Positions 35,101 to 47,100 of a stretch of DNA of 64,000 bases are shown here, in pieces (the first letter of the stretch is position 1; each line of letters opens with the position of its first letter). Under the pieces are notes generated by a model, which did not search any database, was not told the DNA's origin, and saw only the letters and a program-made list of their open reading frames with translations. Location: the NCBI GenBank assembly GCA_025354865.1, contig JANXMB010000075.1, positions 1 to 64,000 on the forward strand, read 5' to 3'. The position numbers were made by a program, and so were the translations under genes. Source of the stretch: Acetobacteraceae bacterium. GTDB taxonomy: Bacteria > Pseudomonadota > Alphaproteobacteria > Acetobacterales > Acetobacteraceae.

Positions 35101-38100
35101 CGTCGCAGCGCTGGCCGCGAACGAGCGGATCGTGCCGCAAACGGTGCAGAATGCGGCCGGCTTCGTGCTGACGGCGGCGCAGTTGCAGACGCTGGCGGCG
35201 ATCCCGAATCTGGCGCTGGCCGGGCCGATCGCGGTGGTCGATAGCGCTGCCAATCTGGTGGCGCTGCAAGCGGTGCTGGCAAACGCCATCCCCGGTTCGG
35301 CCATTCTGGCGGCGGCAGGCGTGTCCAACGCCGCCCTGTCCGCCGACGCCACGATCGGCACTGCGGCATTGCACGCGCTGGCGCTGCTGCCCGGCTTCGG
35401 CCTGGGTGGGCACAACCTGACTGTGTCCGACACACCCGCCGCCCTGCTGGCCGCGCCGCCGCCCGATCTGGCGCTGGCGACCAGCGTCGTGCCGACTGCG
35501 AACGGCGCCCCCTGGACGGTCTCCGCCGCAGCCGCCGAGGCCCTGGTAACCCTGCCGCATTTCTCCGCCGGACCCGGTTTCGCGGTGTCCGACAATGTCG
35601 GCAACCTGCTGGCGTCCGCCAATGCGGCGGGATTGGCCCGGGCATCGTCGGTTTCGATCGACGCCGACGCCACCGTCTCGGCCGCGCAGGCCACCGCGCT
35701 GCATAGCATTGGAGGCTTCTCCGCCGGCACCCACCATTTGACCATCGCCAACGGCGCGGCGGGTCTGGCCAACCTCGACCCCGGCACCGCCGCGATGGCA
35801 AGCGCCATTCTGCTGAACGGCAGCGGCATCGTCACCGTCGCGCAGTTCCAGGCGATCGCCGCGCTGCCGCATTTCAGCCTGAACGGCAACACCATCGCCG
35901 TGGTGGACACCGCCGCGCATCTGCTGACCCTCGGCGGCGACCTGTCGGCGATCGCCAGCACCGGCTTGACCCTCGCTGCCCGAGTCACCGCCGATCAGGC
36001 GCAGACCTTGAGCACTTTACCCCGGTTCTCGGCGGCGGCGGGGCTGACCGTGGCGGATACCGTCGCGCATCTGCTGAATAGCGCCGACACCGCCGGCCTG
36101 GCTCTGGCCGGGTCGATCCTGCTGACCGCCGACGCGACGGTGACGGTGGCGCAGGCAACCGGCCTGGATCGGTTCGGCCCCCGCCTCGGCCTGGACGGGC
36201 ACACACTGACCGTTGCCGACAGCCCGACTGCCCTCGCGGCCGGCGCCGGCTGGGGCAGCATCGCCGATCGCATCTCCGGCTACACCCTGGCCGCCCACGA
36301 CGGGCCATGGACGATAACCGCCGCCGCCGCGACTGCGCTGGAAGCATTGCCGCATTTCAACCCCGGCCCCGGCTTCGTCGTGTCCGATAGCGTCGGCAAC
36401 CTGCTCGCCCCCGACAATGCGTCCGGTCTGGCCGGCGCCGCATCCGTTACGATGTCCGCCGACGCCACCGTCTACCCCTGGCAGGCGCAGGCCCTGCATG
36501 CCATCGCCGGCTTCGGCCTCGGCGGGCACCAGTTGATCGTGTCCGGCGGCGTGCACAGCCTGTCCAATCTCGATGCCGGAACGGCCGCGCTGGCGACTGC
36601 GATCCAATTGTCGGGCAACGGCCTCGCCTCGGTCGCGCAGTTGCACCGGCTGCAGGCGCTGCCGCATTTCAGCCCGAACGGCGCCACGCTCACGGTGATG
36701 GACACCGGCGACAACCTGATGACCCTGATCGGCACCAGCGTCGCCCCGGCCTCCACGATCCTGCTGCAAGGCAACGCCGGCGTGACAGCGGCCCAGGCGC
36801 AAGCTCTGGTCCAACTGCCCGGCTTCACCGTCGGCAACGGTCAGATCGCGATTTCCGACACCGTGGCCGATCTGCTGCATATCGGCGGCAGCGGCACCCT
36901 GCCCGACGATTGGGCCGGCGAACTGGTCGCAACCAGCATTACCCTGACCGCCAACGCCACCGTCACCGCCGACCAGGCCGAGGAACTCGCCATGCTCGGC
37001 GGGCGTCTGGTGCTGGCCGGGCAGACGTTGACGATCGTCGATACCGCACAGCATCTGCTGAACGCCGCCGACGCCGCCGGGCTGGCCCTGGCGACCGGCG
37101 TAACCCTGGCCGGGCCGGAGGCCGCATTGACCGCCGCGCAGGCAACCGCGCTGGCCGGGATCGCGCATTTCGGCAAGGGCGGGAACAGCGTCACCGTCGC
37201 CGATACCGCCGCTAACCTGGCATTCGCCGGCAATGCCGCCGGCATCGCTTTGGCCGACCACGTCCAACTCAGCACCGCCGCGACCCTGACGGCCGCAGCC
37301 GCCGAGGCGACGATCGGGCTCGCCAATTTCCAGACCAACGGGGCCGCTCCGCTGGCGATCGCCGATACGCTGGGGCATCTGCTGCAACTCGGCGGCGTCG
37401 TGCTGGCGCATAACAATGCCATGCTGCAAGCGACGGCGATCGGCCTGTCGGACGATGCGACGGCAACGGTAGCGCAGATGACCGCGCTGGCCGCGCTGCC
37501 GCAGTTCGCCCACTTCGCCACCAACGGCCACAGCCTGATCCTGGCCGACTCCGGGCGCCATCTGGCCGGGTTCGTCGCGCAGGCCGGTGCGATACCGACC
37601 GCGGTGCAAATGGTCGGCGATGCCACTCTGACGGCGGCGCAGGCCAACGCGCTTGCGGTTTTGAGCACCGCGATCGGCGACAATCTGCTGACCGTGTCCG
37701 ACACCCCGACCGCCCTGCTCAGCGGTGCCAACGCATCCGGCATCGCGCTGGCCGGCGCCCTGACTTTGTCCGCCGACGCCACGATGTCGGCGACCCAGGC
37801 CGGGTTGCTGTTCGCCAATCCCGCCTTCTCGACCGGCGCCCACCACGCCACCATCCAGGGCACCGCCACCCAATTGCTGAACCTGTCGGGGGCGATCGAC
37901 GACGCCGCCACCACCCTGGCCCTGGTTGCCAACGAAACCGTTTCCGTTGCCACTTTGCTCGGCCTCACCCAGCTCGGCATCAAATTCACCCTGGCCGGTC
38001 ACAGCCTGACCGTGTCCGACAGCGCCGCCAATCTGCTGACCCTGAACACGCTGGAAACCCACCTCGCCGGGACCGAGGCCCTGAACGCCAGCGCCAGCGT

Positions 38101-41100
38101 CACCGCCGCCCAGGCCGAAATCCTGGCCGCGCTGCCGCATTTCGTCCTCGGCTCCAGCGTCGGCCTGACCATCGTCGATACCGTCGCCCATCTGCTCGGG
38201 CTCTCGGCCGGGGCGCAGGCCATCGCCACCGCCGAGACCCTGGCCTTCGCGTCCGCCGTCACCGTGGTTGTGGCCGACGCGATCGGTCTCGCCGGCTTAA
38301 CCGGGTTCTCCAACAGCGGCGCGACTATCGTGGTGAACGACACGATCGCCCATCTCGGACAGACCGGCTGGCAGTCGGTCGCCACAAGCTACGTCGTGAC
38401 CGATAGCGTATCGAATCTCGTCGCCCATGCCGCCGATCCGCTACTGAGCCATGCCAGCGCGGTGCGGCTGCTGGGCGATGCGGTGATCGACACCGGGGCG
38501 ATCGACACCCTGGCCGGGATCGCCCGGTTTGATCGCGGCACGGCGGCCCTGGTGGTCGCCGACAGCCCCGACGCCATCGCGGCGCACGCGACGCAGATCC
38601 TAGCGGTCGCCAGTGCCGCCCGCATCGTCGCGTCCACCGCCATCTCCGCCGCCGAGGCCGAGGAACTGGTCGGCCTGTCGCACGCCGGCAAACTGAGCTT
38701 CGCCGGGACCAACCATCTGGTGGTCGCCGACACCTACGCCCATCTGTCCGACGCATCCAACGCCGCCGGCGTGGCGCTGGCGAGCGTCGTCGATATCGTC
38801 GATACCGCCGCCCATCTGGTGGCCGCGACCCAGCACAACTGGGGCAGCGTTGTGCTGCAGTACGGGCTGACCGCCAACGACATCGTGACCGGCGCGCAGG
38901 CGACCGCACTCGCAAACCTCGGCGGGCAATACAACAATGGCGGCCATATCCTGACGATGGCCGACTCCGCTGCCGCCGCCATCGCCAACGGGGCGGCGCT
39001 GACCGCCCTCGGCATCGGCGCCACCGTCGCCGACACGATCGCCCATCTCGACACGAATGTCGCCGGGCTGCTCGGCCTGGGCGTGCATCTGATATCCGTC
39101 ACCCCCACCGATGGCGGGTCGGTATCGGCGGACGCGGCCGCCGGGCTGCACGCGCTGGCCGCAGTCCTGGCGGGATCGCCCGTTGCGGTTGCCGACAGCG
39201 CCGCCGCCGTGGTCGCCGATAGCGCCAATCTGCTGGCATTGGGGAGCCATCTCGGCTCGATCGTGCTGACCGATACCAGCCCCGTCGCCGTCGCCATTGC
39301 CACCGGGCTGCTGCCGGTGCTGACGCATCTGCATGGCGGCACCTCGATCGACGTTACCGACACCGGCGCCACAATCGCCGCGCATGCCACCGCCCTCGCC
39401 GGGCTCGGCCAAGACCTCGGCACCATCGTGCTGGCCGACGGCATGGCGACCAATGCCGCGACCGCCGCCGGGCTGGTGCCGGTGCTGACGCATCTCGGCA
39501 GCCAGATCCTGACCGTGTCCGACACCGCCGGAGCGATCGACGCCGCCGCCGCTGGACTGGCCACGATGCAAGCCGCCAGCCGCATTTCCGGCATCGTCGC
39601 CCCGAACGAAACCGTCGCGCATGTGTTGACGCACGAGGCCGCGCTATCGGCCCTCGGTGCCACCGCGACGATTTCCGACACCGCCGCGCATGTCGACGCG
39701 GCGCTCGATGCGCTGGAGGCCGCGCACAGCCTGATAACCGCGATCGCTCTGACCGACGGCACCGAACCGACCCTGAGCGCGACCGTCGCCCAGCTCGGCG
39801 CCGACACCCATGCCCTGGCCTCGATCGGCACCGCCTATCATCTGGTGGTGGACGACACGGCGGCGCATATCCAGGCCGATCTGGCCAGCGGCCATTCCAT
39901 CCTAGTGGCAGCGCGGGCCGGGCTCGCGGGGATCGTGGCGCACGACGCCGGCATTGTGACCCTGACGCAGGGTCAGGTGCAGGCCGCCGGCATGGACGAC
40001 GGCGCGGGTTCGGTGCTGGCGCTATTCTCCGGCGGCACCTTGGTGGTCACCGGGGTCGCGGCCGCCGATGCCGGGACCATCGCCGGTCTGGGGGTTCCGC
40101 CCGCCAGCATGTCCATCCTCGACACCGCCGCGCATATCGAAGCCGATCTGGTGTCCGGGTCCTCGCATCTGGTGGCGCAGCTTGCGTCGATCGCCTCCAT
40201 CGCCGTTTCCGACGCCGGCACCGTGTCCTTGACCGAGGCGCAAGCCGTCGCCTCGCATATCGACGACGGCGCCGGTTCGGTATTCGCCAAAATGACCGGC
40301 GGCAGCCTGCACGTGACCGGCGTTGCGATCGCCCAGATCGGCACCGTCGCCAACCTGCCCGTCGCCCCCGTGTCCCTGGCGGTCGCCGACACCGCCGCGC
40401 ATGTGCAGGCGGATCTGATCGCCGGATCGTCCCACATCTTGGGGCATCTCGGCGCGATTTCCGCCATCGCGGTCAACGACGCCGGCACAATCTCCCTCAC
40501 CGTCGCCCAGATCGAGGCCCCCGGCATCGACGACGGCGCCGGTTCGGCCTTGTCCAAAACCACCGGGGAGACTCTGCTCGTAACCGGCGTGGCGATCGCC
40601 GATATCGGCACCGTCGCCGCCTTGCCGGTGCCGCCCGACAACTTCTCGATCGTCGATACCGCCGCCCATATCCAGGCCGATTTGCAGGCCGGCGCGTCCT
40701 CCATCGTGTTGGCCCATCGTGCGGCGATCGTCGCAATCGATGCGGTGCCGAGCGGAACGATAACGTTGACGCAGACGCAGGCGTTATATGGGGGGGTGAT
40801 GGAGGGGTTGGGCACCGCTTTGTCCCTGACCAGCGGCGCGACCTTGATCGTGACCGAGGTCGCGATCGCCAATATCGGCCGCCTGCTGGGCGCCAGCGTC
40901 GCACCGACGGCCATCGCGGTCGCCGATAGCGCCGCCAATATCCATAGCGATCTGGCGTCCGGATCCTCGACCCTGATCGCCCATGCCGCCACCGTTGTCT
41001 CGATCGCCGTCGCCGATGCCGGCACGATCGACCTGACCGTCGCCGAGATCGAGGCAGCCGGCGCAGACGACGGCGCCGGATCGGTGTTGGCGAAAATGTC

Positions 41101-44100
41101 CGGCGGCGTCGTTCACGTCCACGATGCGGCGATCGCCGATATCGGCACGCTACTGGCATTGGGTGTGCCGCCGTCCAGCATCCGGATCGCCGATACCGCC
41201 GCGCATCTAGAGGCCGATCTGACGTCCGGGTCGTCCGCGCTGCTCGCCCATATCGGCACGATCGGCGGCATCGCACTGACCGACAGCGGCACGCCGGCGT
41301 TGCATTTCTCCCTGGCGCAGCTTGGCGTAGCGGATGCGGCGGTGGGTCTGCTGTCCACGTCCTACACGTTGGCGCTTGCCGATACGGCGGCGCATTTGCA
41401 AGCCGATCTGACATCGGGATCGTCGCAACTGCTGTCCCGCCATGTCCTGCTGTCCGGCGTTGTCGCGAACGATGCCGGAACCATCGCACTGACCCAGGCG
41501 CAGCTCCTGACCGCGCACATGGACGATGGCGCCGGATCGGTGCTGTCCGTGTTCTCCGGCGGGACGATCGTGGCGACGCATGTCGATGTCGCCGATATCG
41601 GCACATTGCTGGGCCTCGGCGTCCCGCCGCACAGCATCGCGGTCGCCGACACGGCGGCGCATATCGAGGCCGATCTGGCATCCGGCACTTCCGCGCTGCT
41701 GGGCAACCTCGGGTCGATTTCCGCCATCGCGGCGACCGGCGCCGGCACGATCCATCTGACCGACACGCTAATCTTGTCGGCCGGAGTGGACGACGGGGCG
41801 GGTTCGGCGCTGGCCAAACTGACCGGCGCCACGATCGTCGCCACCGCGGTGCCGATCGCCGATATCGCGACCTTGTTGGGGTTGGGTGTCCCGCCGTCGG
41901 GCATTGCGGTGTCCGACACGGCGGCGGATATCCAGGCCGACCTGACCGGCGGCAGTTCGCTGCTGGTCGCGGATCGCAGCCATATCCTGGCGATCCACGC
42001 GACCGACGCGGGCACTATCAGCCTGACGGTGGCGCAGGTGGAGGCCGCGCATGTCGATGACGGCGCCGGTTCGGTGTTCGCCAAAACCACTGGCGCCAGC
42101 CTGATCGTCACCGGCGCTGCTATCGCCGATCTCGCCAGGCTGACGGCGTTGCCGGTGCCGCCGGTCGCGATCGCGGCGATCGATACCGCCGCCCATATTG
42201 CGGCGGACCTCGAATCCGGGGCATCCCTCCTGCTCGCCGATCGCGCTGTCATGAGCGAAATCGCGGTAGGCGACCACGCGCGGATCGTGCTGAGCGCAAC
42301 GACGGCCCTCGGCCTGCATATCGCCGATGGTGCCGGATCGGTCTTCGCGCTTGTCACTGGCGGATCGCTGGGGGTGACCGGCGCGACCGTCGCGCAACTG
42401 CCGGGGATCGTGAACCTGTCCTACGCCGCAGCGGACATCGCGATGCGCGATACCGCCGCGCATATCCAGGCCGATCTGACCGGCGGCAGCTCCGGCATTC
42501 TGTCGAACCATGCGCTGGTGAGCGGGATCGTCGTCGCCGACGCCGGCACCATCCATCTGACCGAGGCCGAAATCGCGACCGCCGGGGTGGACGATGGTGC
42601 GGGGTCGGCGCTCTCGCGGCTGTCCGGCGGCCATATCGAGGTCACCGGCGTTGCGATCGCCGATATCGCGTCGTTGCTGGCCCTCGGCGTGCCGCCGGAC
42701 CGTATCGCCGTGTCGGATACCGCCGCCAATGTCGAAGCCGACCTGACCGGCGGCAGTTCGGTGCTGCTGGCCAATAACAGCGTCCTATCCTCCATCGCGA
42801 TCGCCGACGCCGGCACCATCCATTTGACGGTGGCGCAGGCCGAGGCCCCCCATATCGACGACGGCGCGGGGTCCTTGTTCAGCAAAATGACCGGGGAGAC
42901 CTTGGTCGTGACCGGGGCGTTGGTGTCCGATGTCGGCAATCTCGGCGCGCTGATCGTGCCACCCACGGGATTGGAGATCGGCGACACAGCGGCGCATATC
43001 CAGGCCGATCTTGCGTCCGGCTCGTCCCATCTCGCCGCCAACATCGGCATTATCGGCGCCATCGTGGTCACCGACGCCGGCACCGTCGTGCTGACCGGTG
43101 CGCGGATCCTGACAGCGGGCATGGACGACGGCCCGCATGCGGTGCTCGCGCTCATGTCCGGCGGCAGTTTGACCGCGAGCAGCGTGGCAACGGCGGAGCT
43201 TTCTGCGCTCGATAGCGCGACGGTGGTGCCGAGCAGCTTTGCGGTGGTGGATACGGCGGCGCATGTGCAGGCGGATTTGACGAGTGGAAGTTCGGCGATA
43301 TTGGCCCATCTCGGCGCCATTTCGACGATCGCTCTCGCCCCGGTCGGCACCCTGACGCTGACCGAAACGCAGGTGCTGGCCGCGTCCATCGACGACGGTG
43401 CCGGTTCGGCGCTGGCCAAGACCACGGGTCTGACGCTGCATGTCGTCGATGTGCCGATCGCCGATATCGGCACCATTTTGGGGCTGGGCGTCGCACCGTC
43501 CAGCATCGTCGTGGCCGACACGGCGGCGAATATCCAGGCCGATCTGACCGGCGGTGCGTCCGCCTTGGTGGCAAACCGCACGGCGATCGGGGGCATAACG
43601 GCGACCGATAACGGGGAGATCGATCTGACGGTCGCGCAGATCGAGGCGGTGCATATCGACGACGGCGCGGGTTCGGTGTTGGCCAAACTGGCCGGCGGTT
43701 CGATTGTCGTCACCGACGCCGCAGTTGCCGACATCGCCTCCCTCATGCTGCTCGGCGTGCTGCCGACGGCGGTGCATGTTGCCGACACGGCGGCGCATAT
43801 CCAGGCCGATCTGGTGGCCGGCGGGGCGTCGCAAATCCTCGGGCATGCCGGCAGGATCGATGCCATCGTGGCGAACGATGCCGGCCAGATTACCCTGACC
43901 GAGAGCCAAATCCGCGCGGCGGGGGTGGACGACAGCGCACATGCGGCGTTGGCGAAGACCACCGGGGCGAGCCTTGCCGTCACCCATGTCCTGGCGGCGG
44001 ATATCGGCACCGTCATGGGGCTGCATAGTCCGCCGGATACGATCGCGGTGCTGGACACGGCGGCGCATATCCAAGCCGATCTGCTGTCGGGATCGTCGGG

Positions 44101-47100
44101 CATCCTGGCGCATCTGGGTCGGGTCGTCGCGGTTGCGATTTCCCCCGCCGGCACGATCTCCCTGACCGAGAGCCAACTGACCGCCGCGCATATCGACGAC
44201 GGCGCGGGATCGGTCCTGTCGCTGGCGACCGGCCTGACCCTGACGGCGACCGCTGTGGCGGTGGCGGATATCCCGACGCTCATGGGCCTGGGGGTAGTTC
44301 CCGACCACATCGTCGTCCGCGATACGGCGGCGCATATCCAGGCCGATCTGATATCCGGAACCTCCAACATACTGGGCAATCTTGCCACCGTTTCCGCCAT
44401 CGCGGTCGTCCCGGCTGGAACGATAACCCTGACCGACGCGCAGGTGCTGGCGGCGGGGGTGGACGACAGCGGCGGATCGGCGTTGGCGCTGACCACCGGG
44501 GCCACCCTGGTCGTGACCGGGGTGCCGGTGGCGGACATCGCCACGGTCCTGGGCCTGGGTTCGGTACCGGCGCACATAACGGTGGCGGACACGGCTGCCA
44601 ATCTGATCGCCGACCTGACCGGAGGATCGTCGATCGTCGCGGCCCATGCCGGCGCCATCGCCAGCGTGACCGCAACCGACGCCACCGTCGGTGCGAACGA
44701 CGCCACCACGCTCTATAACGCGCTGCACGGGCTTGCGACGTTCGACGAAAGCGGGCTGGCGATCGTCGGATCGGCCGCCGATCTGCTGACCGCGCATAGC
44801 GGCGTGCCGGCGATGCTGACCGCCGCGCATACGGTGACGATGACCGACAATCCGACCGGCCTGTCGGCGGCCGACGCAACAGTGTTGGCCGGCATTCTGG
44901 GCGGGGTGCTGGGCCACGCGCAGACGATGCAGATCGTCGATACCGCCAGCCATTTGCTCGACCCCGCCAACGCCGCCGGCATCGCGCTGGCCACCGACGT
45001 GGCCCTGGACACCGGCATTCTGACTTCGGCGCAAGCGGCAACCAGCCTGGTCCACCTGCACGCCTTCAACGTCGGCGCGCAGACGATCTGGGTGCAGGAC
45101 ACGATCGCCCACTTGCTCGACCCCGCCAACGCCGACGGGGTGGCAGCCGCCGCTCGGGTTATGCCGGCGACCGACGCGACCGTCTCGACAACGCAACTGG
45201 AGGCGCTGGCCGCTCTGGCGCACTTCGATACCAACAGCCACGCTTTGACGGCAGCCGGCACCGCCGCCGCCATCGCCGGCCTGAGCCAACCTGCGCTGAC
45301 CCTGTCCACCCTGGCGGCCGTGACCGATACATCGGCCCATGTCGCATCGAGCCTGAACGCGCTGCAATCGGCCGTGGTCGGGCATGCACACAGCCTGTCC
45401 ATCGCTTTGTCCGACGGCGTGGCGGATACCGTGTCGATTACCGTGACCGCCGCGACCTACAGCGCGGATCGTGCGACCATCGACACGATTGCCACCCACG
45501 GCGCGGTGCTTGTCACCGGCACCGCCGCGCAGTTGGCAGCCTTGAACAGCACCCTGGCGGCCGACGGCGTGGTCGGTCAGGTCGCGGTGGTGGATAGCGC
45601 CGCCAACATCCTGTCCAACCTGACAGCGCTGAACGCGATCGGGGTCAAATTCGACTCGGCAACGATCTCCGACGCGACGGTCAGCGCAACCCTGGTCGCC
45701 AGCCTGCTGACCATCCCCAACCTGCATGCCGGCAGCCTGACGATTTCCGACACCGGCGCGCAGTTGGCAACTGCCATCCAGGCCAATGGCGCGCCCGGCC
45801 TGGCCTTCCTGAACGCCCACACCGTGACCCTGTCGGCCGACTCGGTGGTGACCGCGTCGCAGGCGCTGGCGTTGGAAACACTGACCGGACTGGGCAAGAG
45901 CGGGCACCGGTTGGTGGCCTGGGACACCGCGTCGCATCTGATCGACAGCATCGACGGCTATCTGGCCGCCGTCAGTGCCGGCGTCGTCGATGCCGTCTAC
46001 CTGAAAACCGTCGGAGGCACCGCGACCGTCTCCGCCGCCACCGCCGCCGCTTTGTTCTCGATCCCCAACTTCAGCAAGAACAACCCCGATAGCAGCAGCA
46101 ACGTGCTGACGGTGTCGGATACCGCCGCGCATCTGGAAAGCGCGTTCGCGGCATTGAACGCCCACAAGACCGCCGTATCGGGGATCGTGGTCAGTGCCAC
46201 CACCACCGTGACCGACGCCGTGCTCGGCGACCTGCTGACGCTGGGGGCCACCATGACCTTCGGCTCCAGCCTGACCGTGCGAGACACCGCTGCCAACATC
46301 GTCGCCCATGCGCCGACGCAATTGGCCGGCAGCCCCAGCATAACGCCGGCAACCTGGGCCTTGTCGGCCTCCGCCACCGTCGGCATCGCCAGCGCCGCGT
46401 ATCTCGGCGGACTAGGCGGCTTCAGCGCCGGGGCCTTCACCCTGTCGCTGGGTGCCGATGGGTCCGCCAGCGTCGCCGATGCCAACAACCTCGGCGCCTT
46501 GGGGGGCACGCTGCATCTGAGCGGCCACCACGTGCATGTCGGCGGATCGGTCGCCGCCGTGTCCGGGCTGACCAACGCCGGGAAATCCATCGCGACACCG
46601 GATATCGTCGATACCTTCGCCCATATCGCCACCCTTACCCTCGGCAACGGGCTGCTCGGCGGCACCATTACGGTGACCGATAGCGCATCCCCGACGGTGG
46701 CACAGGCGGCGGCGTTCCTGGCGATCCTGCTGGTCGGCGGCAACGGCGGCATCCCGATCGGCAATGTCGCCTTCGCCGGGCATGTGGAGGCGATTACCGA
46801 TACGCTGGCCAACATCCAGACCCTGACCGGTTCCGCCAGTTGGGCGGCGAACACGGCGGTGCGTGCCGACTTCAGCCTGGTGGTCGCCGATACCGTCGCC
46901 CATCTGATCGACCCCGCCAACACCGCCGCGCTGTCGGCGATGGCCGGCACCACCCTGTCCAGCAATCAAACCACCACCGCCGCCAACGCCGAATCGCTGG
47001 TCACCCTGGCCAACACCATCGGCTTCGCCTTGGGCGGGCATACCGTCACCATCCAGGACACGGCGGCCAACATCCTCAATCTCGCGAATGCCGACGGGGA

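Noticed and set aside
42785-46321. Very long minus-strand open frames opposite the giant gene (up to 1178 codons)
   Set aside because: They are mirror frames of a G+C-rich, repetitive coding sequence, rich in Arg/Gly/Asp repeats with no motifs. The plus-strand frame is 5362 codons long and linked to its exporter.
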